DNA from: Candidatus Electrothrix aarhusensis
GTDB taxonomy: Bacteria > Desulfobacterota > Desulfobulbia > Desulfobulbales > Desulfobulbaceae
Length of the DNA: 40,342 bases
Assembly: GCA_004028505.1 (NCBI GenBank)
Contig: MTKO01000087.1
Span: 1-40,342 of the forward strand
Direction of reading: 5' to 3'
Both the position numbers and the translations under genes were made by a program. The notes below the pieces were generated by a model. That model saw nothing but the letters and a program-made list of their open reading frames with translations. It was not told the DNA's origin and did no database searches. This document shows positions 33,042 to 40,342 of this stretch, piece by piece. Positions within the stretch are counted from its first letter, which is position 1. The number at the start of each line of letters is the position of its first letter.

Positions 33042-35456
33042 TCAGCTTGGATAATCTTGATATCCTCGGGGAGAATTGTTTCTCTTCACCCTGTTGAGGA
33101 TTACTCCTAGAATATCGGCGTTCACCTCATGCATCTTTTTGATACCGCTGTCAAGCAGATCATAGGTTGTCTTCCCTGCTCTTGTCACGACAATCGTACC
33201 GTCAACAAGCGGACCAAGCGCCAAACTGTCTGATAGCTGCTGGATTGGCGGGGAATCCAGCAGAATAATATCAAAATGAGTCTGCGCCTCGCGGAGCAGG
33301 GTACCCATGTTTTTGGAATGTAAAAGTTCTGCCGGGTTTGGTGGTAGCGGACCGGCAGAAAGGAGATTGACTGCTCCGTCTTCGTTTTTCTGCACCAGCG
33401 CCTGCCAATCATCGGTATTCCCGGCCAAATAATTACTTAATCCGTTGATGTTGTCTATACCGAAGAGTATATGCTGTCTTGGGCGACGCATATCACAATC
33501 AATAATAAGTACGGTCTTGTCGTTCACTGTAAGGATACGGGCCAAATTTTCAGTTGTTGTTGTTTTTCCCTCCTGTGGCATCATACTGGTTATTAAAAGG
33601 GTTTTGGGAGGATGATCTGGCCTGGAAAGAAAAAGGCTGGATCTGATCATCCGGTAGCTTTCAGCAAACAGCGAGTGAGGATGATGAAAAATGTAGTCGA
33701 TTATGGGTCTGTCGTTTTTTTGCAGCTCTTCAACGGAACCGAGCACCGGTATATCATATCGCTCTTCAAAGGCTTTGACATTTTTGGGCGTATTGTTGAA
33801 TTCTTCAAGAATAAAGGCCAGCAGTATTGCTATTACAAGGCCACTCAATGCTCCATAGGTGAAATTTTTCCTGTTAAAAGGTACCGGTCGATTCGGCAAC
33901 TCAGCTTTTTTAAGGGGCCAGATTTGAATCTCCTCGGATTCGGCAGTAATATTTATTTTTTTGACATTGGAAACTAAGGCATCAAGTATTTGTATGTTTC
34001 GTTTTCTTTCTTGATTAAGGGTGGTGTATTGGGAAAACTGCTCGTTTATTTTAAGCATTTCAGATTTTGTCGCCTCTGTAAAACTTTTGAGGTCTTTTAC
34101 TTTGGTTGGAGCAAGTTCGTAATTATTTTTATAGGCGGCAATAATCCGCTCTATTTCCTTGTTTTTATTTTTAATCAGTTGGGTGTATTCAGTATCCGCC
34201 TTTAACAAGGCAGGATGCTTAGGACCGTACTTCTTTTTCAATTTTCTGATTTCTTGTTCAACAGAAAAAATTTGCGCTCGCAGCTCTTGCAAGATGTTAT
34301 TATCGGCAAGCAGAGCAATGCTTTCAAGTGCATGATAATTTTTCCCGGCATGCTCTATCTGACGAAAAACAGCCTGATACTCCTTTTCCTTGGTACGAGC
34401 CTGAGATAAGTCGTTGCTGAATTTTGCCAACCTTTCAGGGTAAACGGCAAGTTTGTTCTCCACTGCAATAATATTATGTTCCTGCATAAAACCTTGTATC
34501 TTTTTTTCTATTGCTTCCAGAGTGTTTCGCTCCTCTTTAATTTTGACTGTCATCCATTGCAGCGAATTTTTGTTTGTGTTTGTATTCATTGCCCGAAGCT
34601 CTTCCATATAAGCCTCTGGGAACGCGTTGGTCACCATCTGAGCAATGAAAGGTGTCTCATGGCTGTATGCAATGCTGACAATCATTGTTTCTTTTATTTT
34701 ACGGACACGGACTCGTCTTTGGATCTGCCTTGCTATTCTGTCGGCAAATGATGCCGTTGTAAATGATGCCGTTGCAAATTCTTTTTTCGGTAGTTCTGTT
34801 TTGTCTCTTGAATCGTTCAGTACAGTGTCTTCAGAGAGCAGATCATCAGGGACATGCCTTTTCCCTGTCCGGGGCGGAATAAAATATTTTTTATATTGCC
34901 CTGCTAAATGCAGCTTATCAACAACACGACGGGCTACATTAAAACTCTTTATAAGCTCCAGCTGGGTGGGAAGAAAAGAATTTCTGTTATATTTCGGATT
35001 TTTTTTCAGCAGACGATTGTTTGTGGGCAGATTGATTTGCAGAAGCACCTGCGTGGATGCTCTGTATATCGGACGTTGATTCAGGGTAAAGATGACCGTG
35101 AGCAGTGAAGCAAGTACGGTAATAAAGAGTATCAGCCATTTACGATAGAGCAGGATGCGCAATAGGTCGCGTAACGTATACTTGCCGTTGGAGGACCTGC
35201 TGTTTTGTGCTTCTGGGTTGATGACAATGACAGGCAGGACGCTGTCTTCTCGGTTTAACAGCTCTTGCAGGTAATGGCGGAGTTCTTTTTCAGCATGTTG
35301 CTGATTTTTGTTCAGGCCGGGGATCGTATTCGTATTGATGACAGAAACAGGAAGCCTTGTCTCTTTTCGCTGCAAGAGGGTGCGGAGATATTTTTTCAGC
35401 AACGCATCATTTTTTTGCTGATTCGCTGTTGTGTTGTGATGGGGCGGGATTGGCAT
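33042..35456 (-). CDS. Polysaccharide co-polymerase / BY-type tyrosine kinase (Wzc-like)
   Basis: An 804-residue inner-membrane protein that sets chain length and drives export of capsule or exopolysaccharide. The N-terminus holds two copies of a 45-residue motif (LLKKYLRTLLQRKETRLPVS and ELRHYLQELLNREDSVLPVI). Then come a Wzz domain with TM1 (KWLILFITVLASLLTVIF), a long coiled coil, the Pro-rich TM2 region (PNRPVPFNRKNFTYGALSGL), and the cytoplasmic kinase. The Walker A is SMMPQEGKTTTT, Walker A' VLIIDCDMRRPR and Walker B IILLDSPP, all canonical for bacterial tyrosine kinases. The C-terminal tyrosine cluster is reduced to two tyrosines in GYQDYPS. It lies 11 bases downstream of the ABC transporter on the same strand, likely one operon. 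Confidence 0.92.
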   Translation of the reverse strand: MPIPPHHNTTANQQKNDALLKKYLRTLLQRKETRLPVSVINTNTIPGLNKNQQHAEKELRHYLQELLNREDSVLPVIVINPEAQNSRSSNGKYTLRDLLRILLYRKWLILFITVLASLLTVIFTLNQRPIYRASTQVLLQINLPTNNRLLKKNPKYNRNSFLPTQLELIKSFNVARRVVDKLHLAGQYKKYFIPPRTGKRHVPDDLLSEDTVLNDSRDKTELPKKEFATASFTTASFADRIARQIQRRVRVRKIKETMIVSIAYSHETPFIAQMVTNAFPEAYMEELRAMNTNTNKNSLQWMTVKIKEERNTLEAIEKKIQGFMQEHNIIAVENKLAVYPERLAKFSNDLSQARTKEKEYQAVFRQIEHAGKNYHALESIALLADNNILQELRAQIFSVEQEIRKLKKKYGPKHPALLKADTEYTQLIKNKNKEIERIIAAYKNNYELAPTKVKDLKSFTEATKSEMLKINEQFSQYTTLNQERKRNIQILDALVSNVKKINITAESEEIQIWPLKKAELPNRPVPFNRKNFTYGALSGLVIAILLAFILEEFNNTPKNVKAFEERYDIPVLGSVEELQKNDRPIIDYIFHHPHSLFAESYRMIRSSLFLSRPDHPPKTLLITSMMPQEGKTTTTENLARILTVNDKTVLIIDCDMRRPRQHILFGIDNINGLSNYLAGNTDDWQALVQKNEDGAVNLLSAGPLPPNPAELLHSKNMGTLLREAQTHFDIILLDSPPIQQLSDSLALGPLVDGTIVVTRAGKTTYDLLDSGIKKMHEVNADILGVILNRVKRNNSPRGYQDYPS

Positions 35457-35467
35457 GTGTTATTTTT

Positions 35468-37333
35468 TTAGCGTTCAGGGGGGATATCGTTGCTTTTTTC
35501 TGGTCTCAGTTCGATGATATGATCAACATGCTCAAGAGTTGTTTTTCTATGAGCAATGATGATTATCGTCAGTTTTCCTTGCAAATGTTCAAGGGCCTGT
35601 TGGATTTTGCGCTCATTTTTATGATCCAGAGCACTGGTGGCCTCATCAAGTATGAGCAGTTGAGGCTGAGAGAGAAGGGCACGAGCCAAGGCTAGGCGTT
35701 GCCTTTCTCCTCCTGACAGGCGGACACCACGATCACCGATCACGGTGTCAAGCCCTTGGGGGAGGCGGGCAACAAATTCAGCCGCAGCAGCCAGTTCGAG
35801 CATCTTCCATATTGTTGTATCAGAAATATCCTTTTTTACCCAGCGTAAATTATGCCGGATCGTATCATGAAACAGGTACACTTCCTGGGTGATATAGGCG
35901 ATATTTCTCCGCCAGACTGATCTGACCTCACCTTCCAGGAGGATATCATCACAGGTAATCGTGCCGGATGTCGGTATTAATAAGCCTGCAATCAGATCTA
36001 CCAACGTGGATTTTCCCGCTCCAGAAGGCCCGGTCAAGGCGACAGTGCTGTTGCAGGGAATAACCAGATTGAAATTTCGGATAACCGACCTGTCCTGATG
36101 AGGATAGGAAAAACAGAGGTTGTTCAGATAAATCCCCTCTTGTATTTCAGGAAGAGAGCTGTTCGCAGGCGATATCGGTTCTGCCGCTTCAATGCAGTTA
36201 TCCAGCATCTTGCGCACATCAATAAAGGTGGGCAGGCGGTGCAAGAGCTGCTGAAACGTATTTTGAATTCCCGAGACCAAGGGGAGGATGCGGGAAAAGA
36301 TCAGAAGGAGAAGGAGGAGGGTGGCTGGCGGCACGCTCAGTTTGTCCACAGCAATATAAAAGAGCAGGCTGAAACAGAGAGCTGCACCGATCAGGTAGCT
36401 CATCCTGGTCAGGGCATTGAATCGGCTCATCCGAACATGCTGTTGCTCCAGAATCTGACCAGCATGGAGTAGATCGTCGGCATAAGCTGCTTCCGCACAG
36501 TAGCTTTTAATCATTTTCAGCCCTGCCAGCTGCTCAGTCAGAATGTGAAAGACCGTTTTGTTGTTCAGGAGAGCCGTGTTGCCGGAACGGTAGATTTTTT
36601 TATTTAGCGGGCTGAGAATCAAAAAGAACAGCAGGGAGCAGCCCAGAGCCAGCAGGGTCATTGGCCGGGAGAGCAGAAGCGAGATGAGGACATAAACAGC
36701 AGTCAGGATAATTCGGCTGACTATGTCCAATATCTGTTGCGCGGAATAGCCCACGGTCTGTACTTGGCCGGTCAGGCTATGGGTAAAATCCGACATGCGG
36801 TGTGCAATGATAAATTGCCAGCGGGCCTGCAATAAGGCACGAAACAGCCGGTCCCTGAGCATACAGGTGTACCGTTGTTGTAATGTGGAGGTTTGAACTG
36901 TGAGCATGTAGCCGAGCAGGGCAATGGCAGATATTGCCGCGACATAGGTTGCCAGGATAATTGGAAGGGTCAGCGAGATTCCTGCGGTGGCATACAGTCC
37001 TTCGATCTGGTGAGAAAAAGCATTGGTTGTGCTGCCGCCAAAAGCAAAACCTGCCGCCTGGAGAAGCGGAATAAGGAGAAGGATGCCGATTCCTGAAGTC
37101 AGGCCGCGCAACAGCATGAGCAGTAAGCAGAAGAGTACCTTTGCTGGTGCAAAACTGTAGAACTCGTAACAGGCGAGGGCCAGGGCTGAAAGTTGGCGGG
37201 AGCGCATTAAAAGAAGGAAGGAGCAGAGCGGGGCAGAGTGTGATGTAACTTTTTTTCTCTCATTGTCAGCATAATATGTGTATTGAACCTGCTTGTATTT
37301 TTTTATTTCCCCCTTTTGGGGGAAGCTAGCCAT
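35468..37333 (-). CDS. ABC exporter, fused transmembrane and nucleotide-binding domains
   Basis: A 621-residue half-transporter of the exporter (MsbA/lipid A-like) layout. A six-helix transmembrane domain (about residues 60-345, for example VLFCLLLMLLRGLTSGIGIL and LPIILATYVAAISAIALLGY) precedes an ATPase domain. Walker A is GPSGAGKST, the signature LSGGERQRLALARALL, and Walker B LLILDEATSAL with the H-loop in IIIAHRKTT. There is no peptidase C39 domain at the N-terminus. The first 40 residues are hydrophilic, and an internal Met at MRSRQL is an alternative start. It pairs with the Wzc-like gene behind it, and is divergent from the GNAT/collar genes. Export of a lipid-linked glycan, a peptide or the collar-associated product are all possible. 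Confidence 0.93.
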   Translation of the reverse strand: MASFPQKGEIKKYKQVQYTYYADNERKKVTSHSAPLCSFLLLMRSRQLSALALACYEFYSFAPAKVLFCLLLMLLRGLTSGIGILLLIPLLQAAGFAFGGSTTNAFSHQIEGLYATAGISLTLPIILATYVAAISAIALLGYMLTVQTSTLQQRYTCMLRDRLFRALLQARWQFIIAHRMSDFTHSLTGQVQTVGYSAQQILDIVSRIILTAVYVLISLLLSRPMTLLALGCSLLFFLILSPLNKKIYRSGNTALLNNKTVFHILTEQLAGLKMIKSYCAEAAYADDLLHAGQILEQQHVRMSRFNALTRMSYLIGAALCFSLLFYIAVDKLSVPPATLLLLLLIFSRILPLVSGIQNTFQQLLHRLPTFIDVRKMLDNCIEAAEPISPANSSLPEIQEGIYLNNLCFSYPHQDRSVIRNFNLVIPCNSTVALTGPSGAGKSTLVDLIAGLLIPTSGTITCDDILLEGEVRSVWRRNIAYITQEVYLFHDTIRHNLRWVKKDISDTTIWKMLELAAAAEFVARLPQGLDTVIGDRGVRLSGGERQRLALARALLSQPQLLILDEATSALDHKNERKIQQALEHLQGKLTIIIIAHRKTTLEHVDHIIELRPEKSNDIPPER

Positions 37334-37538
37334 AGACCTCTACATTCTAATTTTTTGTTGCTGTTAGCAAAGGTTGATTATACCACGCTGGAGAGGGTAC
37401 TGAAATATATTTTCAAGGACAATGTGGTGCTGACCCTTTGATCATTCTTTTTCTGACCATGAAAAATATCAAGTTCTTTTAAAAAAAATCATCATAGTGT
37501 AGTATTATGAAATGTAATTGGTTTAATAGCCTGTCACC

Positions 37539-38063
37539 TTGAGAAAAGCACGGAGAAAAAAGATCTTGTCACAGACTACGCTTCGGGCAGTTAAAAAAAT
37601 ATCGTTCTCCTTTTATCCGATAACCGAGAAAGATTTCCCTTTTCTGTTCCAGGTCTATGCCAGCACCCGTAGTGAAGAGATGGGTATGGTTCCTTGGACA
37701 GATGAAGAGAAGCAACAGTTTCTGGCAATGCAGTTCGAAGCTCAGCATACGCATTATATGCAGCATTATCCCGAGGCAAATTTTGATATTATAAATTGGC
37801 ATGGAAAACAAATTGGGCGACTGTATGTTGACGAGTGGCCTGCTGAGGTGCGAATCATTGATATCACCCTTCTTCCTGAATATCGTAATCAGGGACTCGG
37901 CTCTTTTTTGCTGAATGGCCTGATGCAGCGTGCTGCTGAAGGACAGAAAACTCTGTCTATTCATGTGGAGAATAATCCGGCCATGCGGCTGTATAAGCGT
38001 TTGGGATTTCAAAAAGTAAACAGTCATGGACTGTATGATCTGATGGAGTGGAAAGCAATATGA
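37539..38063 (+). CDS. GNAT N-acetyltransferase
   Basis: A 174-residue acetyltransferase of the GCN5 family, using acetyl-CoA to acetylate an amine on a protein or small molecule. The N-terminal part (FYPITEKDFPFLFQVYASTR, EEMGMVPWTDEEKQQFLAMQ) matches a distinct GNAT subfamily. The acetyl-CoA-binding core is ITLLPEYRNQGLGSFLLNGL, with NNPAMRLYKRLGFQKV after it. No ATG lies before the conserved domain, so the start must be a TTG, at 37539 or 37566. The latter has GGAG upstream but removes nine residues. Its stop overlaps the next gene by four bases (ATGA), so translation is coupled. Confidence 0.88.
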   Translation: MRKARRKKILSQTTLRAVKKISFSFYPITEKDFPFLFQVYASTRSEEMGMVPWTDEEKQQFLAMQFEAQHTHYMQHYPEANFDIINWHGKQIGRLYVDEWPAEVRIIDITLLPEYRNQGLGSFLLNGLMQRAAEGQKTLSIHVENNPAMRLYKRLGFQKVNSHGLYDLMEWKAI

Positions 38064-38395
38064 CAATGCAACTTAATTTTGAAAATTTGGCACCGTTGCT
38101 CAATGAACAATTTGTTCTGCAAACGGATGCAGATCGTCGATTTGATGTGGAGCTGGTCGAGGTAAAACAGCTGCCTGATTCCAATCGTGTTCAGTACAGT
38201 TGGCAAAAGGATACCTACACCGATACAAGAGTGTCCCGCTCCTTTGCCCTTGTATTTCGCGTGCCGCGTGAGCTGGGCATTGCTCAGAAAACATATGAGA
38301 TCTCGCACCCTATCCAGGGAATGCTGGGTCCGATCTTTCTTGTCCCTATTGCTGAGGATAAGGAGGGTGTTTATTACGAGGCTATTTTTACGTAG
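38060..38395 (+). CDS. DUF6916-like small protein
   Basis: A 111-residue protein starting MTMQLNFENLAPLLNEQFVL and ending VYYEAIFT. The ATG at 38060 overlaps the GNAT stop. It is soluble, of probable all-beta character, with no signal peptide. The features PLLNEQF, SFALVFRVP, YEISHPIQGMLGPIFLVPIA match the DUF6916 type that sits between GNAT and collar-protein genes in other bacteria, as I recall it. Function is unknown. I would treat it as an accessory or chaperone of the collar proteins, from position only. Confidence 0.72.
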   Translation: MTMQLNFENLAPLLNEQFVLQTDADRRFDVELVEVKQLPDSNRVQYSWQKDTYTDTRVSRSFALVFRVPRELGIAQKTYEISHPIQGMLGPIFLVPIAEDKEGVYYEAIFT

Positions 38396-38424
38396 CCGCT
38401 ATTTTTTAAAAAGGAGGTTGTACC

Positions 38425-38943
38425 ATGTCAGAATCCTTTATAGGCGAAATCCGGATGGTCGCCTTTAACTTTGCCCCTCGTGGCTGGGCATTTTGTGATG
38501 GACAGATTCTACCTATCAGTCAGAATCAGACCTTGCATGAGGAGTTGCAAGATATCTATGGAGAAGACGGGCAAGGCGGCTTTGCTTTGCCTGATTTACG
38601 TGGGCGTACCCCGGTACATGCTGGCGACGGACCGGGGTTACCAGTGGTTAAGCTTGGCGAAAAAGGCGGTTCAGAGACGGTTGCCTTGAAGGGAAAACAT
38701 CTACCTATACATACCCATACGTTGTACGCTACAACGAGTCAGGGGGGCAACAGGTCAGCAGAAAATGATATGCTAGCACTTACTGATTCTAGCTCTCCGT
38801 ATGGTGATGGGGTAGATCTGGTTGACATGAAAGAAGGGAGTATCGGCGAGGTAGGAGGAAATGCTCATAATAACATGCAGCCTTATACGACCGTCAATTT
38901 CTGCATAGCTTTGCAAGGGCTGATGCCCGATCTCATCAAATAA
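38425..38943 (+). CDS. Tail-collar / microcystin-dependent-type protein 1
   Basis: A 172-residue protein with a phage tail-collar domain, preceded by AAGGAGG (38411-38417). The family hallmarks are present: GEIRMVAFNFAPRGWAFCDG, DLRGRTPVHAGDGPGLP, LGEKGGSETVALKGKHLPIH, THT, and NMQPYTTVNFCIALQG at the end. These proteins were named from the microcystin-dependent protein of Microcystis and appear in many non-phage genomes. Their role is unknown, and no signal peptide is visible. It is first of three tandem paralogues, the only phage-like genes in the window, so this is not a prophage remnant. Confidence 0.92.
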   Translation: MSESFIGEIRMVAFNFAPRGWAFCDGQILPISQNQTLHEELQDIYGEDGQGGFALPDLRGRTPVHAGDGPGLPVVKLGEKGGSETVALKGKHLPIHTHTLYATTSQGGNRSAENDMLALTDSSSPYGDGVDLVDMKEGSIGEVGGNAHNNMQPYTTVNFCIALQGLMPDLIK

Positions 38944-38962
38944 CTAATTGGAGGCTTGTATC

Positions 38963-39496
38963 ATGTCGGAGCCATTTTTGGGTGAAATTAGTATGTTTCC
39001 AGGAAAACTTGCTCCGAGCGGCTGGGCCTTCTGTGACGGACAGCTTCTTAAGAAGGCTCAAAATAAGGCACTTTTTGACCTTTTGGGTACGATTTACGGC
39101 GGCGATGGTCATACGACCTTTGCTCTCCCTGACTTGCGCGGGCGTATTCCACTGCAGGCTGGCAGTGGACCAGGCTTATCCTCTCGTAAATTGGGGAGCA
39201 AGGGGGGGACGGAATTGGAGGCTTTAGTTCCTGGTCAAATTTCTTTGCATACTCATAAGTTGCGAGCATCTAATGCGAAAGGGACGACAAATAATCCCTC
39301 TGGAAAATGGTTGGCTCAACCCAATGGCGGAGGAAACCTATATGATAATAGCGATCCAATCAGCGGTCAACTGGATGATGATGCGATAGGAAAGACGGGC
39401 GGAGGGCAACCGCATAATAACATGATGCCTTTTCAATGCGTCAACTATATTATTGCTATTACCGAAAAAAAAACTATATACCCACCTCGTTATTGA
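38963..39496 (+). CDS. Tail-collar / microcystin-dependent-type protein 2
   Basis: The second paralogue, 177 residues. ATG 38963 is used because GGAGG at 38950-38954 fits it. It contains GEISMFPGKLAPSGWAFCDG, the collar core ALPDLRGRIPLQAGSGPGLS, KLGSKGGTELEALVPGQI, and NNMMPFQCVNYIIAITE. The middle region (TTNNPSGKWLAQPNGGGNLY) is the variable part relative to its neighbours. It follows gene 1 by 19 bases. Confidence 0.92.
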   Translation: MSEPFLGEISMFPGKLAPSGWAFCDGQLLKKAQNKALFDLLGTIYGGDGHTTFALPDLRGRIPLQAGSGPGLSSRKLGSKGGTELEALVPGQISLHTHKLRASNAKGTTNNPSGKWLAQPNGGGNLYDNSDPISGQLDDDAIGKTGGGQPHNNMMPFQCVNYIIAITEKKTIYPPRY

Positions 39497-39506
39497 GGCG
39501 AAAATT

Positions 39507-40043
39507 ATGTCAGGATCATTTACAGGACAAATTCAACTCTTTGCCGGTAAGTCCCCTCCGAGCGGCTGGGCCTTTTGTGACGGACAGCTTCTTGAGACGT
39601 CTAAGCATAAAGAATTATTCTCAATATTGAAGTTCGTGTATGGTAGAGATAGTAAAAATGGTAAAAATTATTTTGGTTTACCTGACTTGAGAGGTCGTGC
39701 GGCGATGCATACCGTAAGAGACCCTTCGTTCACTTTAAGTACTCATGTTCTTGGTGAGAAGGGGGGGACGTCTGGAGTTACTCTTAGCGAAAAGCAACTT
39801 CCTTTGCATAATCATCCCTTCAACGTTCATGCTGGCGGATCTAATACATATTCACCGGATAAAGCCGTATTAGCTAATTCTCGTAAATTTTCTGCATATC
39901 ATGCTACTACCGAAGAGAAGTCTGCAATGGGGGAGGCTGTTCAACCAGCGGGTACGGACAATGTAAAGGCTCATGAGAATCGGCAACCATATCTTGGGTT
40001 ACATTTCATTATTTTCGTGGGCTACCGGCTTATGCCGGGATAA
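39507..40043 (+). CDS. Tail-collar / microcystin-dependent-type protein 3
   Basis: The third paralogue, 178 residues, starting at ATG 39507 with GAGGCG just before it, ten bases after the stop of gene 2. It has GQIQLFAGKSPPSGWAFCDG, FGLPDLRGRAAMHTVRDPSF, LGEKGGTSGVTLSEKQLPLH and NRQPYLGLHFIIFVGYRLMP. It diverges most in the centre (residues about 110-150). All three share WAFCDGQ with an invariant Cys and the DLRGR loop. Confidence 0.92.
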   Translation: MSGSFTGQIQLFAGKSPPSGWAFCDGQLLETSKHKELFSILKFVYGRDSKNGKNYFGLPDLRGRAAMHTVRDPSFTLSTHVLGEKGGTSGVTLSEKQLPLHNHPFNVHAGGSNTYSPDKAVLANSRKFSAYHATTEEKSAMGEAVQPAGTDNVKAHENRQPYLGLHFIIFVGYRLMPG

Positions 40044-40202
40044 AAGTTCGGGTGCTAAGGTTTCCGGCTTCGTCAAACGCCTCGCAGTGAACAGGTTGCT
40101 ATATTCTGCACAATTGCTTGATTTTGCAGGATGCCCCGCCTTAAGTTGGTATTCCCATTTTTTATAATAAATCGACGTTCTTATATTTTTTACTAGAGTC
40201 TG
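40044..40202. other. Intergenic gap after collar genes
   Basis: About 160 bases with no ORF of note and no strong hairpin. A TTATAATAAAT stretch (about 40163-40173) could serve as a -10 element for the next ORF, but no matching -35 is clear. Confidence 0.4.
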
Positions 40203-40301
40203 ATGGAACTACATAAAAAAAAGGTCACTATCTCTCCAGATGCTCTTTTTCAAGAGATGAATAACGAGGCAGTATTGCTCAAGCTGAATGGAGAGTATTA
40301 A
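40203..40301 (+). CDS. PqqD-like ORF, short or broken, near window edge
   Basis: A 32-codon ORF: MELHKKKVTISPDALFQEMN and then NEAVLLKLNGEY, stop at 40299-40301. The pattern (VTISPDALFQE, EAVLLKLNGEY) is the start of a PqqD-like RiPP recognition element, which normally continues about 50 residues further (typically GEYYGLDEVG). The stop comes exactly at that point. Another frame continues as KGVEENAK, so a missing base is possible, as elsewhere in the window. A new ATG at 40314 is open to the edge. PqqD-like domains are usual in peptide-modification clusters with ABC exporters, which is why the position matters. Confidence 0.55.
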   Translation: MELHKKKVTISPDALFQEMNNEAVLLKLNGEY

Positions 40302-40342
40302 AGGGTGTTGAAGAAAATGCCAAATAAACCAATAAATACAGT

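Noticed and set aside
38425..40043. Prophage tail module
   Set aside because: No other phage gene (baseplate, sheath, terminase, integrase) is present. The gene set matches non-phage collar clusters.
1..40342. tRNA, rRNA, CRISPR array or replication origin
   Set aside because: No cloverleaf-like segment, rRNA signature, regularly spaced repeat or DnaA-box cluster was seen on reading through. This was not a computed search.

Overview
The window looks like a bacterial chromosome fragment from a Gram-negative anaerobe or microaerophile. Resemblance of the complex I, YkgJ and YgiQ genes, together with exported lipoproteins and RHS proteins, makes me think of Desulfobacterota, perhaps Desulfobulbales (the order that includes cable bacteria). 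That is recognition, not proof, since no rRNA or marker gene is present. I saw no tRNA, rRNA, CRISPR array or prophage.

Layout. 1-4.6 kb: the end of an RHS protein with an AT-rich variable tip, a REP-associated tyrosine transposase (RAYT) bracketed by two pairs of REP palindromes, and an exported beta-helix protein that itself starts with an RHS-type YD repeat. 4.7-7.0 kb: a secreted metzincin protease. 7.5-10.9 kb: a YkgJ-type cysteine-cluster protein, a YgiQ-type radical SAM protein and a membrane protein. 10.9-12.9 kb: proA-nadD. 12.9-19.2 kb: a small lipoprotein, a TrmH/SpoU methyltransferase, a zinc-finger/TSCPD-like protein, a zinc-ribbon PAS-GGDEF-EAL protein, an exported Cys-rich protein with three 20-residue C-x2-C-x9-H-x-C repeats, and a GT2-GtrA glycosyltransferase.

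19.2-30.6 kb (minus strand): a complex I operon in the order nuoD-H-orf-I-J-K-L-[PD-(D/E)XK protein, alkaline phosphatase]-M-N, closed by a hairpin terminator. nuoABC and nuoEFG are not in the window. 30.8-33.0 kb: a MOSC protein, a stand-alone CZB zinc-sensor domain and an IlvY-like LysR regulator. 33.0-40.3 kb: a polysaccharide co-polymerase/BY-kinase and an ABC exporter (minus strand), divergent from a GNAT, a DUF6916-like protein, three tandem tail-collar (microcystin-dependent-type) proteins and the start of a PqqD-like ORF. This last block is the best candidate for an undescribed system: an exporter set next to a serially duplicated collar-protein family.

A cross-cutting observation: at least nine genes are split by a single-base frameshift (RHS edge, beta-helix protein, ygiQ twice, GT2-GtrA, nuoL, nuoD, MOSC, ilvY). 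In each case conserved sequence continues directly in another frame and the corrected length is a normal family length. Nearly all are one-base losses, often in short homopolymers. That pattern points to consensus or assembly indels rather than many independent pseudogenes. Coordinates below are given for the repaired genes.
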